The notes under the pieces were generated by a model. The model had not been told where the DNA came from and made no database searches. It saw only the letters and a program-made list of their open reading frames with translations. Positions 1 through 7,161 of a stretch of 64,000 bases of DNA are shown piece after piece. Both the position numbers and the translations under genes were made by a program. Each line of letters begins with the position of its first letter. Position 1 is the first letter of the stretch. This DNA comes from JAKVJE01 sp047722305 (GTDB lineage: Bacteria; Actinomycetota; Actinomycetes; Actinomycetales; Microbacteriaceae), in assembly GCA_047722305.1 (NCBI GenBank), contig JBDNYM010000004.1, forward strand, positions 11,705 to 75,704. The letters are read 5' to 3'.

Positions 1-587
1 ACTCGGTGATCCTGCTCGACGAGGTCGAGAAGGCGCACCCCGAGGTGTTCGACGTGCTGCTGCAGGTGCTCGACGACGGGCGGCTGACCGACGGCCAGGG
101 CCGTACGGTCGACTTCCGCAACACCATCATCATCCTGACGTCGAACCTGGGCAGCCAGTTCCTGACCGATCCCGGGCTGAAGCCGGAGATCCAGAAGGAG
201 CACGTGCTCGAGGTGGTGCGGGCCTCGTTCAAGCCGGAGTTCCTGAACCGGCTCGACGACATCGTCGTGTTCGACGCCCTCACCGAGCCGCAGCTGCGCG
301 GCATCGTCGGGCTGTACGTGGGGCGGCTGCAGGAGCGCCTGGTGTCGCGGCGCCTGCATCTGGAGGTCACCGGCCCGGCGACCGACTGGCTGGCGAAGAC
401 CGGCTACGACCCGATCTACGGGGCCCGGCCGCTGCGGCGGCTCATGCAGCGCGAGATCGACGACCGCCTGGCCGAGCTGCTGCTGGCCGGCAAGATCATG
501 GACGGCGACCGCGTGGTCGTCGACGTGGATGCGGCCGGGACGGGTCTGCAGGTGCGCTCGCTGGGGCAGGCGCCCGAGGAGCGCTGA
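1..587 (+). CDS. clpB: ClpB disaggregase, C-terminal part (5' end outside window)
   Basis: This is the last ~195 residues of an AAA+ disaggregase that works with DnaK to rescue aggregated proteins. The reading frame is open from the left edge, so the start is missing. Visible features are the second Walker B region (LLDEVEKAHPEVF), the sensor-1 stretch ILTSNLGSQF, the FLNRLDDIV segment, and the YGARPLRRL sensor-2 block with its arginine. The wording (SNLGSQF, LNRLDDIVVF, RRLHLEVT) fits ClpB better than ClpC; a complete ClpC is found at 58700-61210 for comparison. A strong hairpin terminator follows 26 bp after the stop. Heat-shock control is expected, but the promoter lies outside the window. 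Confidence 0.93.
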   Translation, partial: SVILLDEVEKAHPEVFDVLLQVLDDGRLTDGQGRTVDFRNTIIILTSNLGSQFLTDPGLKPEIQKEHVLEVVRASFKPEFLNRLDDIVVFDALTEPQLRGIVGLYVGRLQERLVSRRLHLEVTGPATDWLAKTGYDPIYGARPLRRLMQREIDDRLAELLLAGKIMDGDRVVVDVDAAGTGLQVRSLGQAPEER

Positions 588-613
588 GCGGGCGAGGAGA
601 TTGCTGGGCAGGG

Positions 614-656
614 GAGTCCGAGGGAGTGCGCTCGTCGCGCTCCCTCGGACTCGTTT
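614..656 (+). terminator. Rho-independent terminator after clpB
   Basis: A perfect 13-bp stem (614-626 with 640-652), extended inward by a G-T wobble and two further pairs around a short loop, is followed by a short T run (654-656). It lies between clpB and the convergent MFS gene. The T run is short, so it may serve both strands. Confidence 0.75.
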
Positions 657-696
657 CGGCCTTCTGCCGTGGCGAAGACGCTGGGAGAACCTGAGT

Positions 697-2250
697 TCAG
701 TCGACCTCCAGGTGCCCGACGGGTCTGAGCGGGGCGCTCAGGCCGTGAGCAGGGTCGCGCCGGCCTCCTTCAACTCCGTCCTTCCCCACCCGCTGCGTGT
801 CGGCGGCAGCGGGGGACTGGGGCCGGGAGAGCGGGGTGAGGGCCGCTGTCGTGGCGGCGAGGAGTGACACTCCGAGTCCGATGAGGAATCCGACCCGGAA
901 TGCCGCCTCTGTGGGGATGGTGACGTGGGGTGCGGCCTGCACGCTCATCAGGGAGAGGACGGCGCCGATGATGGCTGCGGAGGTGGAGGTGCCGATGGAG
1001 CGCACCAGGCCGTTGAGGCTGTTGGCGGCCGCCTTCTGCGCCGGCGGAACGTTGCCGAGGATGAGTGCGGGCATGGCGCCGAAGGAGAAGCTGAGCCCGG
1101 CGGAGATGACGACGGTGGCGGCGAGCAGTCCCCAGGGCGTGGACATGAACAGAAGCGCCACCAGGTAGCCGACGGCCATGGTCAGCCCGCCGGCCACGAA
1201 GGTCGCCTTGGGGCCGTGCCGGTCGGTGATGCGGGCGCCGAGGGGGGAGATCAGCATCATGGCCAGCCCGGAGGGGGCCATCCACAGGCCCATCCGGAAC
1301 ATGCTCTGCCCGAGGCCGTAGCCGGTCGCGGTCGGGAGCTGCAGCAGCTGGGGGATGAGCAGCGACTGGCTGTACATGGCGATGCCGGTGAGCAGGGACG
1401 CGATGTCGGTGAACAGGACGGCCGGGCGGGCGGTGGTGCGCAGGTCGACGAGCGGGCTGCGGTGGCGCAGCTCCAGCCATCCCCAGACGAGCAGCACCGC
1501 CGCCGCGATCGCGAAGGCCCCGATGGTGAGCGGGCTGCCCCAGCCCCACACGCCCCCCTGCGAGACGCCGAGCAGGAGGCAGACCAGGCCGATCGCGATG
1601 CCGAGCGCGCCGACCAGGTCGAACCCGCCGGTGCGCCGGCGGTGGAGGTCCCGGGGGATGAGCGCGAGGATGCCGGCCCCGACCAGCACCGCCAGCGCGG
1701 CGGTCGCCCAGAAGAGGATGCGCCAGTTCGTGTACTGGATCACGGCGGAGGCGATGGGCAGGCCCAGTGCCCCGCCGATGCCCATCGAGGCGCTCATCAG
1801 CGCGATGGCGCCGGCGATCCGCTCCCGGGGGAGGACGTCGTGCAGCAGGCTGATGCCGAGCGGCACGAGGCCGTTGGCCACCCCCTGCAACGCTCGACCG
1901 ACGATCATGACCGGCAGGGTGGTGGCGACCGCGCACAGCACCGACCCGAGGGCGAGCGGGATCAGGGTGATGAGGATCATCCGGCGCTTGCCGTGCATGT
2001 CGGCGAGCCGTCCCAGCACCGGCATGGCGACGGCGCCGGTGAGCAGTGTGGCGGTCACCGTCCAGGCGGTCAGGGAGGAGCTCGCGTGGAAGATCGACGG
2101 CAGCGTGCCGATGAGGGGGATGACCAGGGTCTGCGTCAGCGACGCGACGATGCCGGCGCAGGCGAGGAGGGCGGTGATGAGCCCGGGCGAGCGGGTGCTG
2201 CGCGGAGTCAGGGGCGGGTCGAGGGGGGTGATGGTGATCGGCGTGTCCAT
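697..2250 (-). CDS. MFS drug-efflux transporter (DHA2-like)
   Basis: A 517-residue integral membrane protein of the major facilitator superfamily, probably a proton-driven exporter of toxic compounds. The N-terminal half shows the cytoplasmic loop motif GRLADMHGKRRM after the second helix and GRALQGVANGLVPLG, both typical of drug:H+ antiporters; the length and helix pattern point to the 14-helix DHA2 group. The reading frame stays open much further upstream, but the ATG at 2250 has a good GGAGG ribosome site, and the upstream extension would run into the divergent regulator. The last ~45 residues are hydrophilic. It is transcribed away from a MarR gene across a 180-bp AT-richer spacer, so the MarR protein probably represses it. 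The substrate cannot be told from sequence. Confidence 0.88.
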   Translation of the reverse strand: MDTPITITPLDPPLTPRSTRSPGLITALLACAGIVASLTQTLVIPLIGTLPSIFHASSSLTAWTVTATLLTGAVAMPVLGRLADMHGKRRMILITLIPLALGSVLCAVATTLPVMIVGRALQGVANGLVPLGISLLHDVLPRERIAGAIALMSASMGIGGALGLPIASAVIQYTNWRILFWATAALAVLVGAGILALIPRDLHRRRTGGFDLVGALGIAIGLVCLLLGVSQGGVWGWGSPLTIGAFAIAAAVLLVWGWLELRHRSPLVDLRTTARPAVLFTDIASLLTGIAMYSQSLLIPQLLQLPTATGYGLGQSMFRMGLWMAPSGLAMMLISPLGARITDRHGPKATFVAGGLTMAVGYLVALLFMSTPWGLLAATVVISAGLSFSFGAMPALILGNVPPAQKAAANSLNGLVRSIGTSTSAAIIGAVLSLMSVQAAPHVTIPTEAAFRVGFLIGLGVSLLAATTAALTPLSRPQSPAAADTQRVGKDGVEGGRRDPAHGLSAPLRPVGHLEVD

Positions 2251-2430
2251 GGTGTTCCTCCGATTGGATCGAGATGGACGGGTGGACGACTGGGATGTTG
2301 GGCCGAGTCGACAATCCGAGTCTTGGACAACGAGCACATGGTATGTAAATGTCAAGTCATATGCAACTCGCACATCATGTGTCATCGGATATGGTGTGCG
2401 AAGAGAAGAAAACACGATACATTCTGTTAC
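2251..2430. promoter_or_regulatory. Divergent promoter/operator region for the MFS and MarR genes
   Basis: This spacer is clearly richer in A+T than its surroundings. It holds a perfect short palindrome CACATCATGTG (2371-2381), and an imperfect 9-bp inverted repeat (CGCACATCA at 2369-2377 against TGGTGTGCG at 2392-2400), plausible MarR sites. A TACATT -10 box at 2418-2423 lies 7 bp before the marR ATG, implying a leaderless message. A TTGACA hexamer reads on the minus strand at 2350-2355. The assignment of the repeats as operators is inference. Confidence 0.5.
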
Positions 2431-2928
2431 ATGGCGCGAAACAGAGAATCCGGTGGGACTCCTAGCACTCACGAGGCTCGGGCGGCCGCATTGCGCGCCG
2501 TGGACCTCGCCGCCCTGCGGATCGGCCGACACCTGAGCCTCATCGCCGGCACCGGTCATAAGCAGGCCGGGCAGCTCGACCGGGTCTCGTACACGATCCT
2601 CATCCGGCTCGCCGACGACCCCCTCACCCTCAAAGATCTCAGCCACGTCCTGGGCGTGGACATCTCGACGGTGAACCGGCGCACCGCCCGACTCGTCCGG
2701 TCCGGCATGTTGGAGCGCTTCACCGACCCCGAGGGCAGACTCGTCCGCCGTTTCCGACTCACCGATGCCGGTCAGCGACTGCTGGCCAGGGAGCGACAGG
2801 CGAACCTGCAAGGGATCGGCATCGCGCTGAAAGACTGGAGCGCCGACGACCTCGAAGACCTGACCCGCCTGCTCGACCGCCTCAACTCCAGTCTGGAGGA
2901 CGCCTCCGGGCTGCGCTGGAAGGTATAG
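2431..2928 (+). CDS. MarR-family transcriptional regulator
   Basis: A 165-residue winged-helix regulator. The recognition-helix region reads LKDLSHVLGVDISTVNRRTARLV (about residues 68-90) followed by a wing with DPEGRLVRRFRLT, as in MarR/OhrR-type proteins that bind as dimers to palindromic sites and release DNA when a ligand binds. The ATG at 2431 is preceded by a TACATT -10 box at 7 bp rather than a clear ribosome site, so the message is probably leaderless; the same frame is open far upstream, but that part is antisense to the transporter. Its divergent position makes it the likely repressor of the MFS efflux gene at 697-2250, and perhaps of itself. Confidence 0.87.
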   Translation: MARNRESGGTPSTHEARAAALRAVDLAALRIGRHLSLIAGTGHKQAGQLDRVSYTILIRLADDPLTLKDLSHVLGVDISTVNRRTARLVRSGMLERFTDPEGRLVRRFRLTDAGQRLLARERQANLQGIGIALKDWSADDLEDLTRLLDRLNSSLEDASGLRWKV

Positions 2929-3190
2929 CCATCCCCGGCTGAACGGATCGAGCCCCAGGTCCTTGCCTTGCGATGCCGCGGAACCATCGTGGATGGAGCG
3001 GTCCCCTGACCTGGTGCGCGACCCGGTGTTTCACGACGTCGTGGACGCTGTCCAACCTGGTCCGCGGGCGTGAGCCGCCGGGACCCCTGGCGGCAGCGTG
3101 GCAATTCGCAGCGCCCCGGAGATCGATGGCCTCTGAGGTTGTGGCGAGGCGCCTGGCAGCGATTCGGTCCCGTTCTCCGGGTGTGCGAGT
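2929..3190. other. Non-coding spacer upstream of the catabolic cluster
   Basis: No convincing gene lies between the MarR stop and the promoter of the catabolic operon. A 73-codon frame at 2973-3194 has no ribosome site and resembles nothing I recognise; its base composition is like that of random high-GC DNA. The region may be remains of an older gene, but I cannot identify one. Confidence 0.5.
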
Positions 3191-3219
3191 TTGACACTCC
3201 GCCACCAGGCTGCCACGAT
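3191..3219 (+). promoter_or_regulatory. Predicted sigma-70 type promoter of the frlB-frlD-hyuA-hyuB operon
   Basis: A perfect TTGACA -35 box (3191-3196) is followed after 17 bp by CACGAT (3214-3219), a weak -10 box that keeps the A at position 2 and the final AT. The start site would fall near 3226, inside the palindromic operator at 3221-3236, the usual layout for repression by a LacI protein. Confidence 0.55.
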
Positions 3220-3220
3220 A

Positions 3221-3236
3221 TTGGGAACGGTCCCAA
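3221..3236 (+). promoter_or_regulatory. LacI-family operator O1
   Basis: TTGGGAACGGTCCCAA is a 16-bp palindrome with a central CG step and one mismatched pair, the architecture bound by LacI-family repressors. Near-identical copies occur at 10002-10017 and 10046-10061, beside the lacI-type gene and the permease gene. O1 sits over the expected transcription start of the frlB operon. Confidence 0.75.
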
Positions 3237-3258
3237 TCGTTTCTGAGGAAAAGGCGCC

Positions 3259-4278
3259 ATGGCTGATCCGATTGCAATTCCCGATGACTTCGAAGACAGC
3301 GTGCAGACGGCTGTCGACCAGAACCAGAAGGCGCAGGATCTCGTCGCCTCTGCGGTCGCGAAGGGACTGGACAGCGTCTACCTCGTCGGCTGCGGCGGAT
3401 CGCATTTCGGCATGTACCCGGCCTTCGAGCTCCTCGACCGGTACGGCTCCGCCATCTCCGCGGCTCGTATGTCCAGCGCGGAGTTCACCGCCCGCCCGCC
3501 GGCACATCTCGGCGAGCATTCGCTGGTGATCGCCGCGTCCCACTCCGGCGGCACCCCCGAGACCGTGGCTGCCGCCCGCTTCGCCCGCGAGCGTGGCGCG
3601 ACGGTAGCCGGCATCGCGCGCGCCGGCGCCAGCCCCCTGGCCGCCGCTGCAGACGTCCACTTCGACTATCCGGACACGATCACCATCACCGAGCCGAAGC
3701 TGGTCCACACCGCCCAGCTGGCGACGGCGGTGCTGCAGCAGACCGGCGCCGGCGCCCGAGTGGCGGCGCTCTCGGCGGCGATCCCGGCGCTGCCCCATGC
3801 CTTCCACCAGACGAAGATCGAGGCGGCCGAGACGGGGGAGGCCGTGGCGGATGCGGTGGCCGACGCCCAGCTCAGCTATGTGGTCGGGGCCGGCCCAGCC
3901 TTCGGCATGGCGAAGATGATGGCCTGGTGCTACTTCCAAGAGATGCAGTGGATGTCGGCGGCTGTAGTGAACGGCGCCGACTACTTCCACGGTCCTCTCG
4001 AGATGACGTTGGCCGACACCCCGATCGTGGTGCTTCTCGCCGAAGATCCGACGCGCCCGCTCGGCGAGCGGGCGGTCCGCTTCACCTCCCGGATGAGCTC
4101 GCGGGCCCGGGCGATCGACACCAGACGGCTGACCCTGCCAGGCATCCCCGTCGCGGCTCGGCCCGATGCGAGCGTCTTTGCACTCATGAGCTTCGAACGG
4201 CGCGTACTCGATCACGTCGCCGCCCGCCGCGGTCACGACACCTCGGTGCGCCGCTACATGTACAAGGTCGAGTACTGA
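3259..4278 (+). CDS. frlB: SIS-domain fructosamine-6-phosphate deglycase (FrlB/FraB family)
   Basis: A 339-residue protein with two SIS (sugar isomerase) domains, related to the enzymes that split phosphorylated Amadori compounds (such as fructoselysine-6-phosphate) into glucose-6-phosphate and the free amine. Diagnostic stretches are CGGSHFGMYPAFELL (45-59), SHSGGTPETV (94-103), GPAFGMAKMMA (212-222) and the C-terminal RRYMYKVEY. Glu228 and His244 are 16 residues apart, the same spacing as the Glu214/His230 acid-base pair I recall from Salmonella FraB. Length matches FrlB/FraB (about 340-350). A GAGGAAA ribosome site precedes the ATG. It is first in an operon and its stop overlaps the kinase start by one base (TGATG). 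The exact substrate is unknown; an AgaS-type deaminase is a less likely reading because the partner kinase is FrlD-like. Confidence 0.82.
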   Translation: MADPIAIPDDFEDSVQTAVDQNQKAQDLVASAVAKGLDSVYLVGCGGSHFGMYPAFELLDRYGSAISAARMSSAEFTARPPAHLGEHSLVIAASHSGGTPETVAAARFARERGATVAGIARAGASPLAAAADVHFDYPDTITITEPKLVHTAQLATAVLQQTGAGARVAALSAAIPALPHAFHQTKIEAAETGEAVADAVADAQLSYVVGAGPAFGMAKMMAWCYFQEMQWMSAAVVNGADYFHGPLEMTLADTPIVVLLAEDPTRPLGERAVRFTSRMSSRARAIDTRRLTLPGIPVAARPDASVFALMSFERRVLDHVAARRGHDTSVRRYMYKVEY

Positions 4279-5108
4279 TGCGACTGCTCGGGGCCGGCGA
4301 CAACGTCGTCGACCGTTACCCGGCGCGCGGTGTCGAGTACCCGGGCGGCAACGCGGTGAATGTCGCCGTGTACGCCGCCCAGCTGGGGGCTGATGCCGCC
4401 TATCTGGGGGTGGTCGGGGACGACCCCGAGGGAGATCTGCTGCGGGCGAGCCTCGCCGAAGAGGGCGTGGACATTTCCCGGATGTGCACCGTTCCCGGGC
4501 AGACCGCCCGCGCCGAGGTCGAGTTGCATGGCAGCGACCGGGTCTTCGCCGGCTCGTCGAAGGGGGTCGCGCTCTTCGAGCCTGATGCGGAGCAGCTCGC
4601 CGCCATGGCCGCCTTCGACGTCGTCCACAGCGGCTATGCCGGTTCGCTGCTCCGACACGTCCCCCGCATGGCGCGGCAGACGCGCGTGTCGTTCGACTTC
4701 GGCTCCCGCTACGCGCTGGGGGACATCGGCGTCGCCCTCCCGCACCTGTTCCTAGCGACCTTCTCCGGTGGCGATCGCAGCCGGGACGAGGCCGCCGCCC
4801 TGGGGCGCAGTGCGGTCGCCGGCGGCGCGCGCCTGGCGCTGGTGACGCTGGGAGCCCGCGGTGCGGTGCTCGTTTCCGCCGACCGGGACCGATTCCAGCC
4901 GGCCGCGCCGGCCGAGGTCGTTGACACGCTCGGGGCCGGTGACGCCTTCATCGCCGGGTTCCTGACTGCCCTGCTGGACGGGGCGGACCCGTCGCAGGCC
5001 CTGGGGGCCGGGAGTGCGAAGGCTGCGCAGATCTGCCGCGCCTTCGGCGCGTTCGGGCACGGACGCAAGTATCCGGCCGGGGCTCCGGTCGCAGAGGAGG
5101 TTCGCTGA
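4278..5108 (+). CDS. frlD: PfkB-family fructosamine 6-kinase (FrlD-like)
   Basis: A 276-residue ribokinase-fold enzyme expected to phosphorylate the 6-hydroxyl of the sugar part of a fructosamine, making the substrate for the deglycase next door. Matches to E. coli FrlD that I recognise include GDNVVDRYP (7-15), GGNAVNVAVY (23-32), GVVGDDPEGD (44-53), VELHGSDRVF (81-90) and the PfkB signature DTLGAGDAFIAGF (216-228), where Asp222 is the catalytic base. The start at 4278 overlaps the deglycase stop and gives the normal family length; a longer frame from 3927 is an artefact of overlap. It is tightly coupled to both neighbours. The combination of FrlD-like kinase and FrlB-like deglycase makes Amadori-product breakdown the best-supported role, while the amine moiety remains unknown. 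Confidence 0.83.
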   Translation: MRLLGAGDNVVDRYPARGVEYPGGNAVNVAVYAAQLGADAAYLGVVGDDPEGDLLRASLAEEGVDISRMCTVPGQTARAEVELHGSDRVFAGSSKGVALFEPDAEQLAAMAAFDVVHSGYAGSLLRHVPRMARQTRVSFDFGSRYALGDIGVALPHLFLATFSGGDRSRDEAAALGRSAVAGGARLALVTLGARGAVLVSADRDRFQPAAPAEVVDTLGAGDAFIAGFLTALLDGADPSQALGAGSAKAAQICRAFGAFGHGRKYPAGAPVAEEVR

Positions 5109-7159
5109 TGGGCATCCGCATCGCTGTCGACACGGGCGGCACGTTCACCGACGTGTGCGCCTACGACGAGCAGACGGGCCGTGTTCGGGTACACAAGGTG
5201 TCGAGCACCCCGGACGACCCCGGCCGCGCCATCGTCCGGGGCGTCGACGAGATGCTCGCCGAGGCCGGGACCGACATCTCGCAGGTGTCGTTCTTCGCCC
5301 ACGGCACCACGGTCGGCACGAACGCGCTGCTGACCGGGAATGGCGCCAGGACCGGGCTGATCACCACCCGGGGGTTCCGCGACCTGCTGGAGCTGGGCCG
5401 TGGCCGCCGACCATCGATGTACGATCCGCAGGCCGACAAGCCCACCCCGCTGATCCCGCGGCACCTGCGTCTCGAGGTCGCCGAGCGCGTCCGCTACACC
5501 GGGGAGGTCGAGGTGCCCCTGGACGAGGACGAGGTTCGCCGGGCTGTGCGTACCCTGCGCGCCGCGGGGGTGCGATCCATCGCGGTGTGCCTGCTGTACA
5601 GCTTCCTCGCTCCCGCTCACGAGCGCCGCATCGGCGAGATCATCCGGGAAGAGGCCCCCGAGGTGTACGTCTCGCTCTCGAGCGAGGTGCTGCCGGAGTT
5701 CCGGGAGTACGAGCGGCTGTCGACGACGGTGGTGAACGCCTATCTCGGCCCGGTCGTCAACCGCTACCTGCGCGTGCTGCGCGAGCGCTTAGCCGAGAAG
5801 GGGCTCGGCTCCGTGCCCGAGGTGACGCAGAGCAACGGCGGCATCATCCCGTTCCCCACCGCGGAACGATTCCCGGTGCGGCTGGTGCTGTCGGGGCCGA
5901 GCACCGGAGTGGTCGGCTCGGCCCGCATCGCCGGCGCTGCCGGCCACCCTGACATCATCACCTTCGACATGGGCGGCACCTCCTCGGATATCTCCCTGGT
6001 GCAGGAGGGGCAGCCGAAGGTCACCGCCGGCATGGAGCTTGACGGCCGTCCCATCCGCTCCCCGATGCTCGACATCCACACCGTCGGCGCCGGCGGCGGG
6101 TCGATCGGCTGGATCGATTCGGGTGGACATCTCCGCATGGGGCCGCAGAGTGCGGGCGCGGTGCCCGGGCCGGCCTGCTACGGGAAGGGCGATGAGCCCA
6201 CGGTCACCGATGCGGACGTGGTGCTGCGGATTCTCAACCCCGAGTATCTTCTCGACGGCGCGCTGCGCATCGATCGCTCCCAGGCCGTCGCGGCGGTCTC
6301 CCGGGTGGGTGAGCGGTTGGGGATGACTCCGGAGCGCACGGCCCTGGGAATGCTGCAAGTGGTGACGGCCAACATGGCTCGCGCCATCCGGGTGGTGTCC
6401 GTGCAGCGCGGCTATGACCCGCGCGACTACGCCCTGGTCCCCTTCGGCGGCGCCGGTCCGCTGCACGCCTCCCGGCTGGCCCGGGAGCTCGGCATCCGCA
6501 CGGTGCTGGTGCCCGAGACCCCAGGGGCGCAGTCAGCACTGGGACTGCTGATGGCCGAAGTGAAAACCGACTTCATGCGCACGCGGATCACCGAGTTGGA
6601 TGCGGCTGCCGTGGGCTCCCTCCATGCGGGCTTCCGCGATCTCGAGATGCAGGCCGACGAGTGGTTCGAGCGCGAGGGGATCGCTCCGGAGGCGCAGCGT
6701 CGGCTGTACCGACTGGAGCTGCGCTACGCGGGGCAGAACTTCGAGCTGTCCGTGCCGGTGCCTGAGCGGGCGACGGACGCGGAGCGGATCGCGGCGGTCA
6801 TCGAGGCCTTCCACGAGGCCCACGAGCGTATGTACGGCTATCGCTCGCCGGACGCTGTGGTCGAGGCGGTCACGTTCCGACTGCAGGCGGTCGGTCGCAC
6901 CCACACCGTCGAGCCTCACGAGAGCGCTCCGGGGACGGGCGATCCTTCCGGCGCTCTGACCGGCACCAGGCGCGTCTTCCTCGACGGGGCCGACGACTAC
7001 GCGCCGGTCCCGATCTACGACCGTACGCGGCTGCACCCGGGCGATCGCATCACCGGGCCGGCGATCGTCGAGCAGATGGATACCACCGTTCTCCTGCTGC
7101 CGGGCGACCGGGGCCTGGTCGATCGGTGGCGCAACCTCGTGATCTCGATAGGAGAGTGA
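5108..7159 (+). CDS. hyuA: Hydantoinase/oxoprolinase subunit A (ATP-dependent)
   Basis: A 683-residue protein of the HyuA / 5-oxoprolinase N-terminal family, the ATP-binding subunit that activates a lactam or imide carbonyl for ring opening. ASKHA-type phosphate loops are visible: DTGGTFTDV (8-16), HGTTVGTNALL (65-75) and FDMGGTSSDIS (286-296). The ATG overlaps the kinase stop by one base and has a GAGGAGG ribosome site. The partner subunit HyuB follows after 2 bp. The family also includes acetone and acetophenone carboxylases, but no third small subunit is present here, which favours a hydantoinase or oxoprolinase-like role. Placement inside a fructosamine operon suggests that the amine part of the conjugate carries a cyclic amide; that is inference. 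Confidence 0.87.
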   Translation: MGIRIAVDTGGTFTDVCAYDEQTGRVRVHKVSSTPDDPGRAIVRGVDEMLAEAGTDISQVSFFAHGTTVGTNALLTGNGARTGLITTRGFRDLLELGRGRRPSMYDPQADKPTPLIPRHLRLEVAERVRYTGEVEVPLDEDEVRRAVRTLRAAGVRSIAVCLLYSFLAPAHERRIGEIIREEAPEVYVSLSSEVLPEFREYERLSTTVVNAYLGPVVNRYLRVLRERLAEKGLGSVPEVTQSNGGIIPFPTAERFPVRLVLSGPSTGVVGSARIAGAAGHPDIITFDMGGTSSDISLVQEGQPKVTAGMELDGRPIRSPMLDIHTVGAGGGSIGWIDSGGHLRMGPQSAGAVPGPACYGKGDEPTVTDADVVLRILNPEYLLDGALRIDRSQAVAAVSRVGERLGMTPERTALGMLQVVTANMARAIRVVSVQRGYDPRDYALVPFGGAGPLHASRLARELGIRTVLVPETPGAQSALGLLMAEVKTDFMRTRITELDAAAVGSLHAGFRDLEMQADEWFEREGIAPEAQRRLYRLELRYAGQNFELSVPVPERATDAERIAAVIEAFHEAHERMYGYRSPDAVVEAVTFRLQAVGRTHTVEPHESAPGTGDPSGALTGTRRVFLDGADDYAPVPIYDRTRLHPGDRITGPAIVEQMDTTVLLLPGDRGLVDRWRNLVISIGE

Positions 7160-7161
7160 TC

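Noticed and set aside
925..2430. Plus-strand N-terminal extension of the MarR frame across the MFS gene
   Set aside because: Composition is that of an antisense shadow; the conserved MarR domain begins after 2431, where a TACATT box supports the start.
2973..3194. 73-codon plus-strand frame upstream of the catabolic operon
   Set aside because: No ribosome site, no resemblance, and its end overlaps the TTGACA promoter box.
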